64,000 bases of DNA from Sphingobacterium mizutaii (GTDB lineage Bacteria; Bacteroidota; Bacteroidia; Sphingobacteriales; Sphingobacteriaceae): the NCBI RefSeq assembly GCF_900187125.1, contig NZ_LT906468.1, positions 1,240,001 through 1,304,000 of the forward strand, read 5' to 3'. The translations under genes and the position numbers were made by a program. The notes beneath the pieces are model-generated. The model worked only from the letters and a program-made list of their open reading frames with translations, was not told where the DNA came from and made no database searches. The number at the start of each line of letters is the position of its first letter. Position 1 is the stretch's first letter. Shown here piece by piece: positions 27,426 to 40,144 of the stretch.

Positions 27426-27430
27426 CTTTG
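27423..27430 (+). promoter_or_regulatory. Possible -7 element TAACTTTG before ccoS
   Basis: It matches TAnnTTTG and overlaps the ccoI stop codon, four bases before the ccoS ATG. No -33 TTTG is visible, so this is either a chance match or a weak internal promoter. Confidence 0.25.
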
Positions 27431-27434
27431 TACT

Positions 27435-27620
27435 ATGAACATCATATTTTTCTTAATCGGCTGTAGTGTATTGATTGCACTGTTCTTTTTAGGAGCGTTC
27501 TTTTGGGCGAGCAAAAACGGTCAGCATGAGGATACCTATACTCCTTCGGTAAGAATCTTGTTTGACGATGAGCCCAGCAATCCGGAACCCGAAGCTGAAA
27601 AAGTAGCCCCAAAAAATTAA
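27435..27620 (+). CDS. ccoS: cbb3-type oxidase assembly protein CcoS
   Basis: A 61-residue single-span protein (hydrophobic residues about 3-26) with the CcoS pattern: N-terminal membrane span, then AxxxGQxxD-like WASKNGQHED and a short polar tail rich in Pro/Glu. CcoS is needed to insert heme and copper into CcoN. The gene follows ccoI after 9 bases. Confidence 0.9.
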   Translation: MNIIFFLIGCSVLIALFFLGAFFWASKNGQHEDTYTPSVRILFDDEPSNPEPEAEKVAPKN

Positions 27621-27669
27621 AATCACAGTTTTTTTACATTCCTAATACCTTTTTGCTTAACGCCTTGCT

Positions 27670-27677
27670 TATCTTTG
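27670..27677 (+). promoter_or_regulatory. -7 promoter element TATCTTTG
   Basis: Exact TAnnTTTG match, with the ATG at 27684 only six bases downstream. A transcript from it would be almost leaderless. Confidence 0.4.
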
Positions 27678-27683
27678 TGGCGT

Positions 27684-28049
27684 ATGTTTCGACTGTTACA
27701 TTTCTTGGCGCTATTCGGTTACCTCAATGTCCTATGTTTGGAGGTAAAGTCTATCGACCTTTTTGGTTCCGCTAATGTGCTAGCCAATGAAACCCTAGTC
27801 GAAGTCGTATTGGAAGAGGTTCTTAACCTTACTCATCCTGTAAATTCCGAGGTTCTTCCTGAAATCATCTTCGATGATTACCGAATCCTTTCCCTGTTTC
27901 TAGGATTGATCCCATTAGTTTTCTTCTTTAACTGGTTAATATCCAGACTTTACAGGGTCAAATCAACCATTAAACATCCGTTTTATCTGTCCAAGACACT
28001 ATGCCTCCCTGGCTATTACCAGTTCTTGTATAGATACCGTCCTTTCTAA
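27684..28049 (+). CDS. Hypothetical small membrane-associated protein
   Basis: A 121-residue protein from the ATG at 27684 (a TTG at 27675 would begin inside the -7 element). It has an N-terminal signal-like hydrophobic segment (FRLLHFLALFGYLNVLCLEV), a polar Glu/Val-rich middle with EVVLEEVLNLTH and IIFDDY, a strong membrane span (SLFLGLIPLVFFFNWLISRLY) and a basic, aromatic C-terminus. No family was recognised. It sits between the ccoS operon and the RND efflux genes, and could belong to either. Confidence 0.6.
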   Translation: MFRLLHFLALFGYLNVLCLEVKSIDLFGSANVLANETLVEVVLEEVLNLTHPVNSEVLPEIIFDDYRILSLFLGLIPLVFFFNWLISRLYRVKSTIKHPFYLSKTLCLPGYYQFLYRYRPF

Positions 28050-28164
28050 ATTCCATTTTTTGTGCTTTCAGTCTTGGAAGTATAGGGATTGTTATGCCAT
28101 CTGCATAGCAACCAACATCTATTGTATTCTATTTTATTTTTAATACCCATATTTTATAATTGCT

Positions 28165-29271
28165 ATGAAAAAACAACACGTGCTACTTCCAGTAGTAGGT
28201 TGTGCATTATTAGTTGCGTCCTGTACTGCTACCAGTAACGAAAAGACAACTGCTAATGCACCTAAAGTCGTACCCGTATCCCAATTAGTTCAACTGGATA
28301 CTGTCGTATACAAAGAGTATATCGCAGATATCCAATCTCAACGTAATGTTGAATTACGCTCTCGTTTGGTAGGTTTCCTGGATAGGATCTTTGTAGACGA
28401 GGGTGCATTCGTAAAAAAAGGTCAGGTCCTGTTCTCTTTAGTTGCGGATGAATACAAGGCTGACTTGGCACAAGCCCAAGCAGCGGTCAGCAGTGCTGAA
28501 GCCGAAGTGAAAAAAGTAGAGTTGGAAATGGAAAGGACCCAAAAACTGGTTCAGAAAAATATCGTCAGCTCAACCGAATATGATCTATTGAAAGTTCAAT
28601 TACGCGCTGCCAATGCCAAAGTTGGCGAAGCAGAAGCAATATTGAACCAAGCTAGAACAAGACTGTCAAATACCCAGATCCGTGCCCCATTTGATGGCAG
28701 AATTGACAGGATCCAATTGAAAGAGGGTTCTTTATTGGAAGAAGGATCACTTTTGACAACCATATCTGATATGGCAAACATGAATGTTTACTTTGATATC
28801 TCTGAACAAGAATATCTAGGTATTGCATCAGACTCCTCCTTTAACAGAAATAATTTTAAGAAAGAAGTGCAATTGATCCTGGCCAATGGTGCAGCTTATC
28901 CGAATACAGGAACCGCTGAAATCGTGGAAAGTGAATTCGAGGCCAGTACTGGATCAATTTCTCTTCGTGCTAAATTCAAAAATCCCGATGGACTATTGAA
29001 GCATGGTGCAACTGGAAGGATCGGGGTGCCTGTGCAAACTGGCGACCTGCTTTTGGTTCATCAGAAATCTGTTTTCGAAATCCAGGACAAAGCTTACGTG
29101 TATACCTTAAAAGGTGATACCGTTAAGATGACCCCTTTCCAGAACGGACGTCGTGTTGGACATTACTACGTTGTGGAAAATGGTCTGCCGGCTGATGCTA
29201 AAGTAGTTTATGAAGGTGTGCAATCCCTTCGTGATGGAATGGTTATTCAACCAAAAATGGTTAAAAACTAA
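28165..29271 (+). CDS. RND efflux periplasmic adaptor (membrane fusion protein), lipoprotein
   Basis: A 368-residue HlyD/AcrA-type adaptor that joins the inner-membrane pump to the outer-membrane channel. The lipoprotein signal ends LLVASC. A lipoyl half (RNVELRSRLVGFLDRIFVDEGAFVKKGQVLF), a coiled-coil hairpin (about 90-150), the second lipoyl half (IRAPFDGRIDRIQLKEGSLLEEG) and a beta-barrel domain follow in order. It starts the efflux operon; the pump fusion begins 17 bases later. An NtermTetR-type regulator is not present nearby. Confidence 0.92.
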   Translation: MKKQHVLLPVVGCALLVASCTATSNEKTTANAPKVVPVSQLVQLDTVVYKEYIADIQSQRNVELRSRLVGFLDRIFVDEGAFVKKGQVLFSLVADEYKADLAQAQAAVSSAEAEVKKVELEMERTQKLVQKNIVSSTEYDLLKVQLRAANAKVGEAEAILNQARTRLSNTQIRAPFDGRIDRIQLKEGSLLEEGSLLTTISDMANMNVYFDISEQEYLGIASDSSFNRNNFKKEVQLILANGAAYPNTGTAEIVESEFEASTGSISLRAKFKNPDGLLKHGATGRIGVPVQTGDLLLVHQKSVFEIQDKAYVYTLKGDTVKMTPFQNGRRVGHYYVVENGLPADAKVVYEGVQSLRDGMVIQPKMVKN

Positions 29272-29288
29272 GAAGGGAGCGGGATTTA

Positions 29289-32200
29289 ATGTTTGAAAAA
29301 TTTATTAAGAGGCCAGTGCTATCGCTGGTCATCTCGATCTTTATTACCCTTTTGGGTCTGTTGGCATTGTTTACCTTGCCCATTACCCAGTTCCCCGATA
29401 TCGTTCCTCCCTCGGTGGTTGTAACGGCTAACTATACCGGTGCAAATGCCGAAGTAAGTACCAATGCCGTGGCAATTCCACTGGAAAAGGCGATCAATGG
29501 GGTAGCCGGAATGACCTATATGTCCTCCGTTTCCACAAATAACGGTAATACACTGATCCAAGTTTTCTTTGAAGTGGGGACTGACCCAGATATTGCTGCG
29601 GTAAACGTGCAGAACAGGGTGACCACCGTCCTTGATGAATTGCCAGAAGAGGTAATCAAAGCCGGGGTAACCACGGAAAAGGAAGTAAACAGTATGTTGA
29701 TGTATCTGAACTTGTATACAGATGATGAAACAGCTGATGAACGCTTTATCTACAACTTTACCGATATCAATATCCTAAAGGAATTGAAACGTATTGAAGG
29801 GGTAGGCTTCGCCCAGATCATGGGTATGAAGGATTACGCGATGCGTATCTGGGTAAAACCGGACCGTCTTTCGGCCTATTCCATTTCTACTGAAGAACTG
29901 GTGGCTGCCTTGCGTAGACAGAATATCGAAGCTGCACCGGGACAAACCGGGATCAGTTCGGATAAAACCGTCAATATGCAGCAGTATGTATTGCGCTATC
30001 CCGGTAAGTTTACTGAAATCAGTGAATATGAAAATATACCGATCCGTGCCAATGTAGACGGATCGATTATCCGTATCAAGGATATCGCCGATGTTGAATT
30101 TGGTTCCCTGGATTATGAAATGGTTTCCAAAACCGATGGTAGACCTTCTGCATCGATCATGATCAAGCAGTTGCCGGGTTCGAATGCTCAAGAGGTAATC
30201 CAACGGGTTAAGGATCGTATGGCGGAATTGAAGGATGCAACTTTCCCTCCGGGAATGACCTATACCATGGGTTATGATGTATCCCGTTTCTTGAATGCCT
30301 CGATTTCCAGTGTACTGATTACCTTGGTAGAGGCCTTTATTCTCGTTTTCTTGGTGGTGTTTATATTCCTTCAAGATTTCCGGGCTACCATTATCCCAAT
30401 TTTGGCAGTACCTGTCTGTTTGATCGGGTCCTTGTTCTTTATGCAGATGATGGGATTCTCCATCAACTTATTGACCTTGTTCGCACTCGTGCTCGCCATT
30501 GGTATCGTCGTCGACAACGGAATTGTCGTCGTCGAGGCCGTCTATGCCAAGATGGAAGAGGAACACCTCTCTCCAATGGAAGCAACATTGGCGGCAATGG
30601 ACGAAGTTGGTTCGGCGGTTATCGCCATTACTTTAGTGATGTCAGCGGTATTCGTTCCGGTCGCCTTCCTGTCCGGTCCTGTGGGGATCTTCTATAGGCA
30701 GTTCTCACTGACCTTGGCAGCAGCGATTGTCATCTCAGGTATCAACGCCTTGACACTTACTCCGGCACTCTGTGCCATTATCCTGCGTTCCCCGCATGAT
30801 AAAAAACCAAGCAATAACTGGTTGGATCGTTTCTTTAGAGGATTCAACAATGTATATAACAGAATTTCCGGAGGGTACAAAGGGTTGCTTTCCAAGATTG
30901 CAGGTCGTCGCATAATCACTTTATTAGGGTTAGTTATTATGTTCATCGCAACTTGGGGTTCCGCAGCAATCCTGCCTTCCGGATTTATTCCTACCGAAGA
31001 TCAAGGTATGATCTATGTGGCGGTAACTACACCGCCAGGAGCAACGGTTGACCGTACCGAAGCGGTACTCAATGAAGTCGATAAGATCTCTAGAGAATTG
31101 GAAATGGTAGAAACGGTTTCCATCCTGGCAGGTTATAGTATCGTAACTGAAGTTTCCGGTGCTTCCTATGGTATGGGGATGATCAACTTAAAGGCTTGGG
31201 ATGAAAGAAATGAATCGGTAGATGATGTCATGAAGATCCTTCGGGAGAAAACGGCACATATTGCTGATGCAGAAATCGAATTCTTCCCGCCACCTACCGT
31301 ACCTGGTTTCGGTAACTCCTCGGGTTTCGAGTTGAGGTTATTGGATAGGTCTGGTAATGAAGACTTGGCTCAGACCAATGAAGTGGTGAATGAATTCATC
31401 AGTAAATTGGAACAGGACGAAGTCATTGAAAGTGCTTCAACCACCTTTGATGTTAACTTCCCTCAATATATGCTCAAAATCGATTATGATCAGGCAGCCA
31501 AAAAGGGAATCTCTGTAGAGAATTCGATGAATACCCTACAGACCTTATTAGGTAGTTTATATGCGACAAACTTTATCCGATACGGACAGATGTACAAAGT
31601 CATGGTACAATCGGATGCTTTTGCAAGACAGCGACCAGAGGATGTACTGAACCTTTATGTTAAAACGGAAGAAGGCGAAATGGTTCCTTACTCTTCTTTT
31701 ATGACGATGGAAAGGGTTTATGGTCCTGAGCAGATCACACGTTATAATATGTTTACATCGGCCATGATTACCGGTCAAGCCGCTCCCGGCTTCAGTTCGG
31801 GACAAGCCATCGAAGCCGTAGAGCGCATTTCGGCTGAATTGCCTCAAGGTTATGCGATCGAATGGTCGGGGATGACACGTGAGCAGAAAATCTCGGGTAA
31901 CCAAGCTGCCTACATCTTCTTATTATGTTTGGTGTTCGTGTATCTATTATTAGCTGCACAGTATGAAAGCTTCTTGTTGCCTTTACCGGTGTTATTATGT
32001 TTACCTGCCGGATTATTCGGAGCCTTCTTGTTCCTGAAAGTATTCGGTCTGGAAAACAATATCTATGCACAGGTATCGCTCGTCATGTTGATTGGTCTAT
32101 TGGGTAAGAATGCGATCTTGATCGTAGAATATGCCAACCTGAAACGCAAGCAAGGCATGGATGTTTTGACGGCATCTATTGAAGGTGCGGTTGCACGTTT

Positions 32201-33839
32201 ACGCCCAATCTTAATGACATCCTTTGCATTTGCTGCAGGTTTGATTCCGTTGATGCTAGCCAATGGTGCTGGTGCTATCGGTAACAGAACGATTGGTTCC
32301 GCAGCAGTAGGAGGTATGGTTATCGGTACCATTATCGGAGTTATCGTAATTCCGGGTTTGGTGGTTCTTTTCTCAAAACGCGAAAAGAAAAAGAAAATCA
32401 AGCAAGCTGCAGTGGCAGTAGCGGTATTGCTTTTCATCACTTCTTGTTCGGTACCTAAAGCGAGTGTCCAACAAGATATCTCACCGACCTTGACCGGACA
32501 GGCTGATCAGGTCATGAAAGATTCCAGCTCGGTCGGGAGCTTAGCTTGGCGCAACGTTTTTACCGATGCCCAATTGATCTCCTTGATTGATTCGGCTCTG
32601 CTAAATAACCTGGATGTCCGTCAGGCGGTCCATAGGATTGAAATGGCGCAGGCCAATTTCAAGTTCCGTAAATCTGCCCTTTATCCAAGCTTGGATGCTG
32701 CGGTGGAAGGTGGATTGAGGAAATACGGTCACTATACGGAATCAGGTATTGGTAATTATGACTCCAATTTTTCAGACAACCTTACAGATGACGAGAAAAT
32801 CCCGGAACCCTTTATTCCAGATTATTTTGTCGGCGTACGTTCTTCTTGGGAATTGGATCTATGGGGCAAACTTCGGAATAGGAGAGAAGCTGCTTTCTTG
32901 AACCTGATGTCGGAAAGTGAATTGAAACGTTTGATCGAAACGGAATTGATTACTTCAATCGCTTCTGCTTATTATGAGCTGATGAGCCTTGACGAAAAGA
33001 TCCAGGTCTACGAAGAGAATATCAAGCTCCATGAACGCGCCCTGGAAATTATCGAAGCGCAGAAGGAAGCAGGCCGTGCCGATGAGTTGGCCGTACAACA
33101 GTTCAAATCGCTTTTGTCACAGTCCAAAGCGAATCGTGCACATGCGGTCCAGGAGATCCTTGCCTATGAACATCAGATCAATTCGCTTTTGGGAAGGGTA
33201 TATCAACCCATCCCTAGAAATGGCAATGGAATTGGTAGCAGCCTACTGTTCCAGGATCTGACCGTCGGTAATCTTGACGAGTTGTTAAATAACCGTCTCG
33301 ATATCCGTAAAGCAGGAATGGACTTGAAAGCTGATTTCCACGAGTTAGAATCGACACGCTTGGCATTCTTGCCGACCGTAGCGATCTCGCCTTATCTGGG
33401 ATTGCAGTCTTTCAGCTTTGATAAGCTTTTCAGTTTGGACAAATCCGTTACCTACGGTCTATTCGGTGGTATCACCATGCCAATCTTTAGACAACGGGAA
33501 TTGAAATCAGAATACGAAAAAATGAAAGCTTCCTATGGAATCAGCTTTCTGGAATATGAAAAAACAGTCCTGAATGCTGTCAATGAAGTATCCTTGGCCT
33601 TGAACACACAAGATGCCATCGTTACTCGTGCAACGCATGTGAAGGACCAAGTGGCTGCTTTGGAATCTTCCATCGGAGCTGCGGAAGAACTGTTTATAGC
33701 AGGCCGGGTTACCTACCTGGATATTATCACTGCACAAAAAGGCTTGATCGAAGCGCAAGTTGCCGACGTGGACATCAACAAAGAGAAGATGCTGAATCAG
33801 GTCGTTCTCTATAAAGCCTTAGGTGGTGGATGGCAATAA
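29289..33839 (+). CDS. RND (AcrB-type) pump fused to TolC/OprM-type outer membrane factor
   Basis: One open frame of 1516 residues. Residues 1-1035 form a full HAE1 pump: FEKFIKRPVLSLVI start, proton-relay VVDNGIVVVEA (D then N, where AcrB has D407-D408), KNAILIVEYA (AcrB K940 equivalent) and 12 expected spans. At about 1038-1052 a lysine-rich stretch is followed by a hydrophobic segment and lipobox ITSC (C1053), which is what the start of a free OprM-type lipoprotein looks like. Residues about 1075-1516 are an outer membrane factor (SSWELDLWGKLRNRREAA and its repeat). No ATG lies near the junction and no stop interrupts it. If not a sequencing slip, signal peptidase II may cut at C1053. Confidence 0.9.
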   Translation: MFEKFIKRPVLSLVISIFITLLGLLALFTLPITQFPDIVPPSVVVTANYTGANAEVSTNAVAIPLEKAINGVAGMTYMSSVSTNNGNTLIQVFFEVGTDPDIAAVNVQNRVTTVLDELPEEVIKAGVTTEKEVNSMLMYLNLYTDDETADERFIYNFTDINILKELKRIEGVGFAQIMGMKDYAMRIWVKPDRLSAYSISTEELVAALRRQNIEAAPGQTGISSDKTVNMQQYVLRYPGKFTEISEYENIPIRANVDGSIIRIKDIADVEFGSLDYEMVSKTDGRPSASIMIKQLPGSNAQEVIQRVKDRMAELKDATFPPGMTYTMGYDVSRFLNASISSVLITLVEAFILVFLVVFIFLQDFRATIIPILAVPVCLIGSLFFMQMMGFSINLLTLFALVLAIGIVVDNGIVVVEAVYAKMEEEHLSPMEATLAAMDEVGSAVIAITLVMSAVFVPVAFLSGPVGIFYRQFSLTLAAAIVISGINALTLTPALCAIILRSPHDKKPSNNWLDRFFRGFNNVYNRISGGYKGLLSKIAGRRIITLLGLVIMFIATWGSAAILPSGFIPTEDQGMIYVAVTTPPGATVDRTEAVLNEVDKISRELEMVETVSILAGYSIVTEVSGASYGMGMINLKAWDERNESVDDVMKILREKTAHIADAEIEFFPPPTVPGFGNSSGFELRLLDRSGNEDLAQTNEVVNEFISKLEQDEVIESASTTFDVNFPQYMLKIDYDQAAKKGISVENSMNTLQTLLGSLYATNFIRYGQMYKVMVQSDAFARQRPEDVLNLYVKTEEGEMVPYSSFMTMERVYGPEQITRYNMFTSAMITGQAAPGFSSGQAIEAVERISAELPQGYAIEWSGMTREQKISGNQAAYIFLLCLVFVYLLLAAQYESFLLPLPVLLCLPAGLFGAFLFLKVFGLENNIYAQVSLVMLIGLLGKNAILIVEYANLKRKQGMDVLTASIEGAVARLRPILMTSFAFAAGLIPLMLANGAGAIGNRTIGSAAVGGMVIGTIIGVIVIPGLVVLFSKREKKKKIKQAAVAVAVLLFITSCSVPKASVQQDISPTLTGQADQVMKDSSSVGSLAWRNVFTDAQLISLIDSALLNNLDVRQAVHRIEMAQANFKFRKSALYPSLDAAVEGGLRKYGHYTESGIGNYDSNFSDNLTDDEKIPEPFIPDYFVGVRSSWELDLWGKLRNRREAAFLNLMSESELKRLIETELITSIASAYYELMSLDEKIQVYEENIKLHERALEIIEAQKEAGRADELAVQQFKSLLSQSKANRAHAVQEILAYEHQINSLLGRVYQPIPRNGNGIGSSLLFQDLTVGNLDELLNNRLDIRKAGMDLKADFHELESTRLAFLPTVAISPYLGLQSFSFDKLFSLDKSVTYGLFGGITMPIFRQRELKSEYEKMKASYGISFLEYEKTVLNAVNEVSLALNTQDAIVTRATHVKDQVAALESSIGAAEELFIAGRVTYLDIITAQKGLIEAQVADVDINKEKMLNQVVLYKALGGGWQ

Positions 33840-33860
33840 ATGGGTAAAGTAAAATAGATA

Positions 33861-33895
33861 GTGTGGGTGGACTTCGGTCCACCCATTTTTTTTGG
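33861..33895 (+). terminator. Rho-independent terminator after the efflux operon
   Basis: GGGTGGAC-TTCG-GTCCACCC is a stable tetraloop hairpin (33865-33884) followed by a run of T at 33886-33893. Confidence 0.92.
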
Positions 33896-34129
33896 AAAGG
33901 TTTTGAGGTGTTTTTCTGGGAGTCTGGTTCGGGACTCATTCGGGGCATGTTCGGGAAAGCTTCGGTGGAGGGAGCTGGATCGGCCGCAGCGTACCCGAGG
34001 GTGGGACGTTGATTTTGCGGGATCGGGAGGGGGATGGCATGGTTTGCGTTGCGAGATTTCCGAATGTGGGTCGAATGGGGTCAGGTGGAAAGGGAGGGGG
34101 GATTTTTGGACCAGGGTTCCGATCCACGG

Positions 34130-34155
34130 TAGGGGCGAATCGAATTCGCCCGCCA
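34130..34155 (+). repeat. REP-like palindrome, GTAG head
   Basis: GTAG followed by GGGCGAAT-CGA-ATTCGCCC. The GTAG head plus GC-rich palindrome is the form of REP elements mobilised by RAYT transposases; no RAYT gene is in the window. Confidence 0.65.
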
Positions 34156-34161
34156 CACGCA

Positions 34162-34240
34162 TTTGAACCAGGATGGAAGGGATCCGAGGATGGGCCAAGA
34201 TCTGGGTAGGGACCAGGATCCCCCGGATGGGAGGATATCC
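34162..34240 (+). repeat. Left arm of inverted repeat flanking the rRNA operon
   Basis: About 75 bases (from TTTGAACCAGGATGGA to GATGGGAGGAT) match the reverse complement of 40207-40284 with few differences. The shared core is GAGGATGGGCCAAGATCTGG. The motif CCAGGATCC/GGATGGGA is repeated inside it. Confidence 0.8.
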
Positions 34241-34369
34241 CAGGACCGTGGTGTACCGTTTCCGCCCCTATTGTATCCCTGTTGCCCCTTTTTCGCTGTC
34301 CCCAGTAAAATTTATCTGGCAATGCTACAGCGAGTTATGCCCTTCGCCGAAAAATACTTTGCCTGCCCC

Positions 34370-34402
34370 CTTGGAAGTGAAGGTATTTTGTCCCTATCTT
34401 TG
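34370..34402 (+). promoter_or_regulatory. Upstream rRNA promoter (TTG...TATCTTTG)
   Basis: TATCTTTG at 34395-34402 matches the -7 consensus; CTTG at 34370-34373 is the closest -33 candidate, 21 bases away. It is the distal of two tandem promoters before the 16S gene. Confidence 0.6.
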
Positions 34403-34530
34403 CACCACTCCGCAAGGGAGGGACGGCCGCAGGGCCACTGACATAAAGATAGGAAAACGGCCAAGGGAAGCGGGAAATCGCGGAACGGACGCCACCGAAA
34501 AAGGGCCTCAAAAAATATTTTAAAAAAGAT

Positions 34531-34561
34531 TTTGCGGTTTCGAAAAAGGTTCCTACCTTTG
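34531..34561 (+). promoter_or_regulatory. Main rRNA promoter TTTG-N19-TACCTTTG
   Basis: TTTG at 34531-34534 and TACCTTTG at 34554-34561 with exactly 19 bases between them: a perfect Bacteroidota promoter. An A-rich stretch just upstream (34505-34530) could serve as an UP-like element. It lies about 290 bases before the 16S gene. Confidence 0.88.
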
Positions 34562-34769
34562 CAGTCCCAACCAAGGGAAACAGCGACGGACGCGATGTCC
34601 GGAGCGGAAAAAAATGACAGATTGCGACCTTCCTTTACGGAGGGGACACAACATAAAAAAGCCGAAGCGAGATGCCCAGGCGCGATAAGTTCTTTAAATG
34701 ATCATGTAGCGCAGCGACCCGTACGAGAGTACGGTAGCTGAACAAGATTTACAAAATCAATTCAGGTAT

Positions 34770-34780
34770 CCCGGAGCGGG
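34770..34780 (+). other. 5' strand of 16S rRNA processing stem
   Basis: CCCGGAGCGGG is exactly complementary to CCCGCTCCGGG at 36382-36392, just past the 16S 3' end. The two would close a long stem around pre-16S RNA, the usual RNase III substrate. Confidence 0.75.
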
Positions 34781-34847
34781 AGGAAAACATTTTATTAAGA
34801 CAACGATTCTATTTATTATAAATAGTCTTGGTCTTACACTTCATTTT

Positions 34848-36376
<1,529 letters not shown>

Positions 36377-36381
36377 TAGAG

Positions 36382-36392
36382 CCCGCTCCGGG
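36382..36392 (+). other. 3' strand of 16S rRNA processing stem
   Basis: Perfect complement of 34770-34780; see the 5' strand entry. Confidence 0.75.
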
Positions 36393-36460
36393 GGAGCTGC
36401 GCCACATACATGATCTATACAGAAAAAAAAGACATTCAGAAGAAAGTGCCCACCCTGTGG

Positions 36461-36506
36461 GACAGTACCGAGTATCTAGTATTTAGTATCTAGACACCGT
36501 ACTGCC
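36461..36506 (+). repeat. 7-base repeat array in the 16S-tRNA-Ile spacer, inside a hairpin
   Basis: Phased 7-mers GAGTATC, TAGTATT, TAGTATC, TAGACAC occupy 36470-36497. They are flanked by GACAGTAC and GTACTGCCC, which pair, so the array would form the loop. The first unit belongs to the GAG family and the rest to the TAG family, linking the two. Confidence 0.7.
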
Positions 36507-36544
36507 CAACAACCGGTGACACCGAGAGATGAGAGAGATAAGCT

Positions 36545-36621
36545 AGTCCCGTAGCTCAGTTGGTTAGAGCACTACACTGATAATGTAGGGGTCAGCAGTT
36601 CAAATCTGCTCGGGACTACCA
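36545..36621 (+). tRNA. tRNA-Ile(GAT)
   Basis: 77 bases including an encoded CCA. The acceptor stem AGTCCCG/CGGGACT is perfect; the anticodon stem CTACA/TGTAG holds the loop CTGATAA with anticodon GAT; the T arm contains GTTCAAATC. Normal 16S-23S spacer tRNA. Confidence 0.96.
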
Positions 36622-36629
36622 CAAAACAC

Positions 36630-36703
36630 GGGGGATTAGCTCAGCTGGCTAGAGCACCTGCCTTGCACGCAGGGGGTCAACGGTTCGAATCCGTTATTCT
36701 CCA
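36630..36703 (+). tRNA. tRNA-Ala(TGC)
   Basis: 74 bases, acceptor GGGGGAT pairing with ATTCTCC (two G-T wobbles), anticodon stem CCTGC/GCAGG with loop CTTGCAC, anticodon TGC. CCA is not encoded (the genome reads ACA), unlike the neighbouring tRNA-Ile, so it must be added after transcription. Confidence 0.95.
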
Positions 36704-36710
36704 CAGGTTA

Positions 36711-36740
36711 GATATGAGAAGTGAGATCTGAGATATGGGA
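36711..36740 (+). repeat. GAG-type 7-base repeats in the rRNA spacer
   Basis: Units GAGAAGT, GAGATCT, GAGATAT after a partial GATAT. They face an inverted array at 36801-36835 and could form an imperfect stem with it. Confidence 0.65.
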
Positions 36741-36800
36741 CGGTGCAATGCCGGTCCATGCCAGGGGGTCACACGGAGCTATGTAGGTTAAGGGATTTTA

Positions 36801-36835
36801 TATCTCATATCCCACATCTCGATACTCACATCTGA
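36801..36835 (-). repeat. Inverted GAG-type 7-base repeats in the rRNA spacer
   Basis: On the plus strand: TATCTCA, TATCCCA, CATCTCG, ATACTCA, CATCTGA, the reverse complement of GAG-type units. The pair of arrays encloses about 60 bases between tRNA-Ala and the 23S gene. Confidence 0.65.
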
Positions 36836-36838
36836 ACA

Positions 36839-36890
36839 GAGAGTTCTTTGACATATTGGAAGAAAAGAGATTAACAAGAGAAGACAACAG
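36839..36890 (+). other. boxA-like element and 5' strand of 23S processing stem
   Basis: AGTTCTTTGACA resembles an antitermination boxA. TTGACATATTGGAAGAAAAG (36848-36867) pairs with TCTTTTCTTCCAATAACATG region at 39874-39897, and AGAGAAGACAACAG (36877-36890) pairs with CTGTTGTCCTCTCT at 39850-39863, one mismatch. Together they close pre-23S RNA. Confidence 0.75.
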
Positions 36891-36956
36891 AGGCTCCATA
36901 CTTTATGTATGGGACCAAAAGCAACCTACCACTTTGCAAAAGGGGTGGTAGCGTGA

Positions 36957-39838
<2,882 letters not shown>

Positions 39839-39849
39839 TGCGGATAGAC

Positions 39850-39897
39850 CTGTTGTCCTCTCTCTTTTTCTGATCTTTTCTTCCAATAACATGTCAA
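39850..39897 (+). other. 3' strand of 23S processing stem
   Basis: CTGTTGTCCTCTCT and TCTTTTCTTCCAATAACATG pair with 36877-36890 and 36848-36867. Confidence 0.7.
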
Positions 39898-39937
39898 TGT
39901 GCAACGGTCCCCAAGGGGCCATGTACAAAAAGGTATT

Positions 39938-40047
<110 letters not shown>

Positions 40048-40058
40048 TTTTATACGGG

Positions 40059-40097
40059 AGCCCGCTGTCAACAGACAGCGGGCTTTCTGTTTTTATG
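40059..40097 (+). terminator. rRNA operon terminator
   Basis: GCCCGCTGTC and GACAGCGGGC form a strong stem with an AACA loop region, followed by TTTCTGTTTTT. Confidence 0.92.
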
Positions 40098-40144
40098 GAC
40101 TTTGGGAAAGCGGTAAGGGAGCGGGCAGGTCAGGTGCACGGCAG

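Larger units (their letters stand above)
33896..34310. other. GC-rich non-coding segment left of the rRNA operon
   Basis: About 400 bases that are visibly richer in G+C and purines on the plus strand than the surrounding genes. No frame has a codable start, RBS or recognisable protein, although several spurious frames cross it. It contains a REP-like palindrome and one arm of an inverted repeat whose partner lies at about 40215-40285. Confidence 0.7.

Noticed and set aside
28060..28120. Possible terminator with GTTATGC/GCATAGC stem
   Set aside because: The stem is short and no T run follows.
33861..34741. Several overlapping open frames on both strands
   Set aside because: They cross a GC-rich repeat segment and the rRNA leader, have no RBS or recognisable domain, and include palindromes and promoters.
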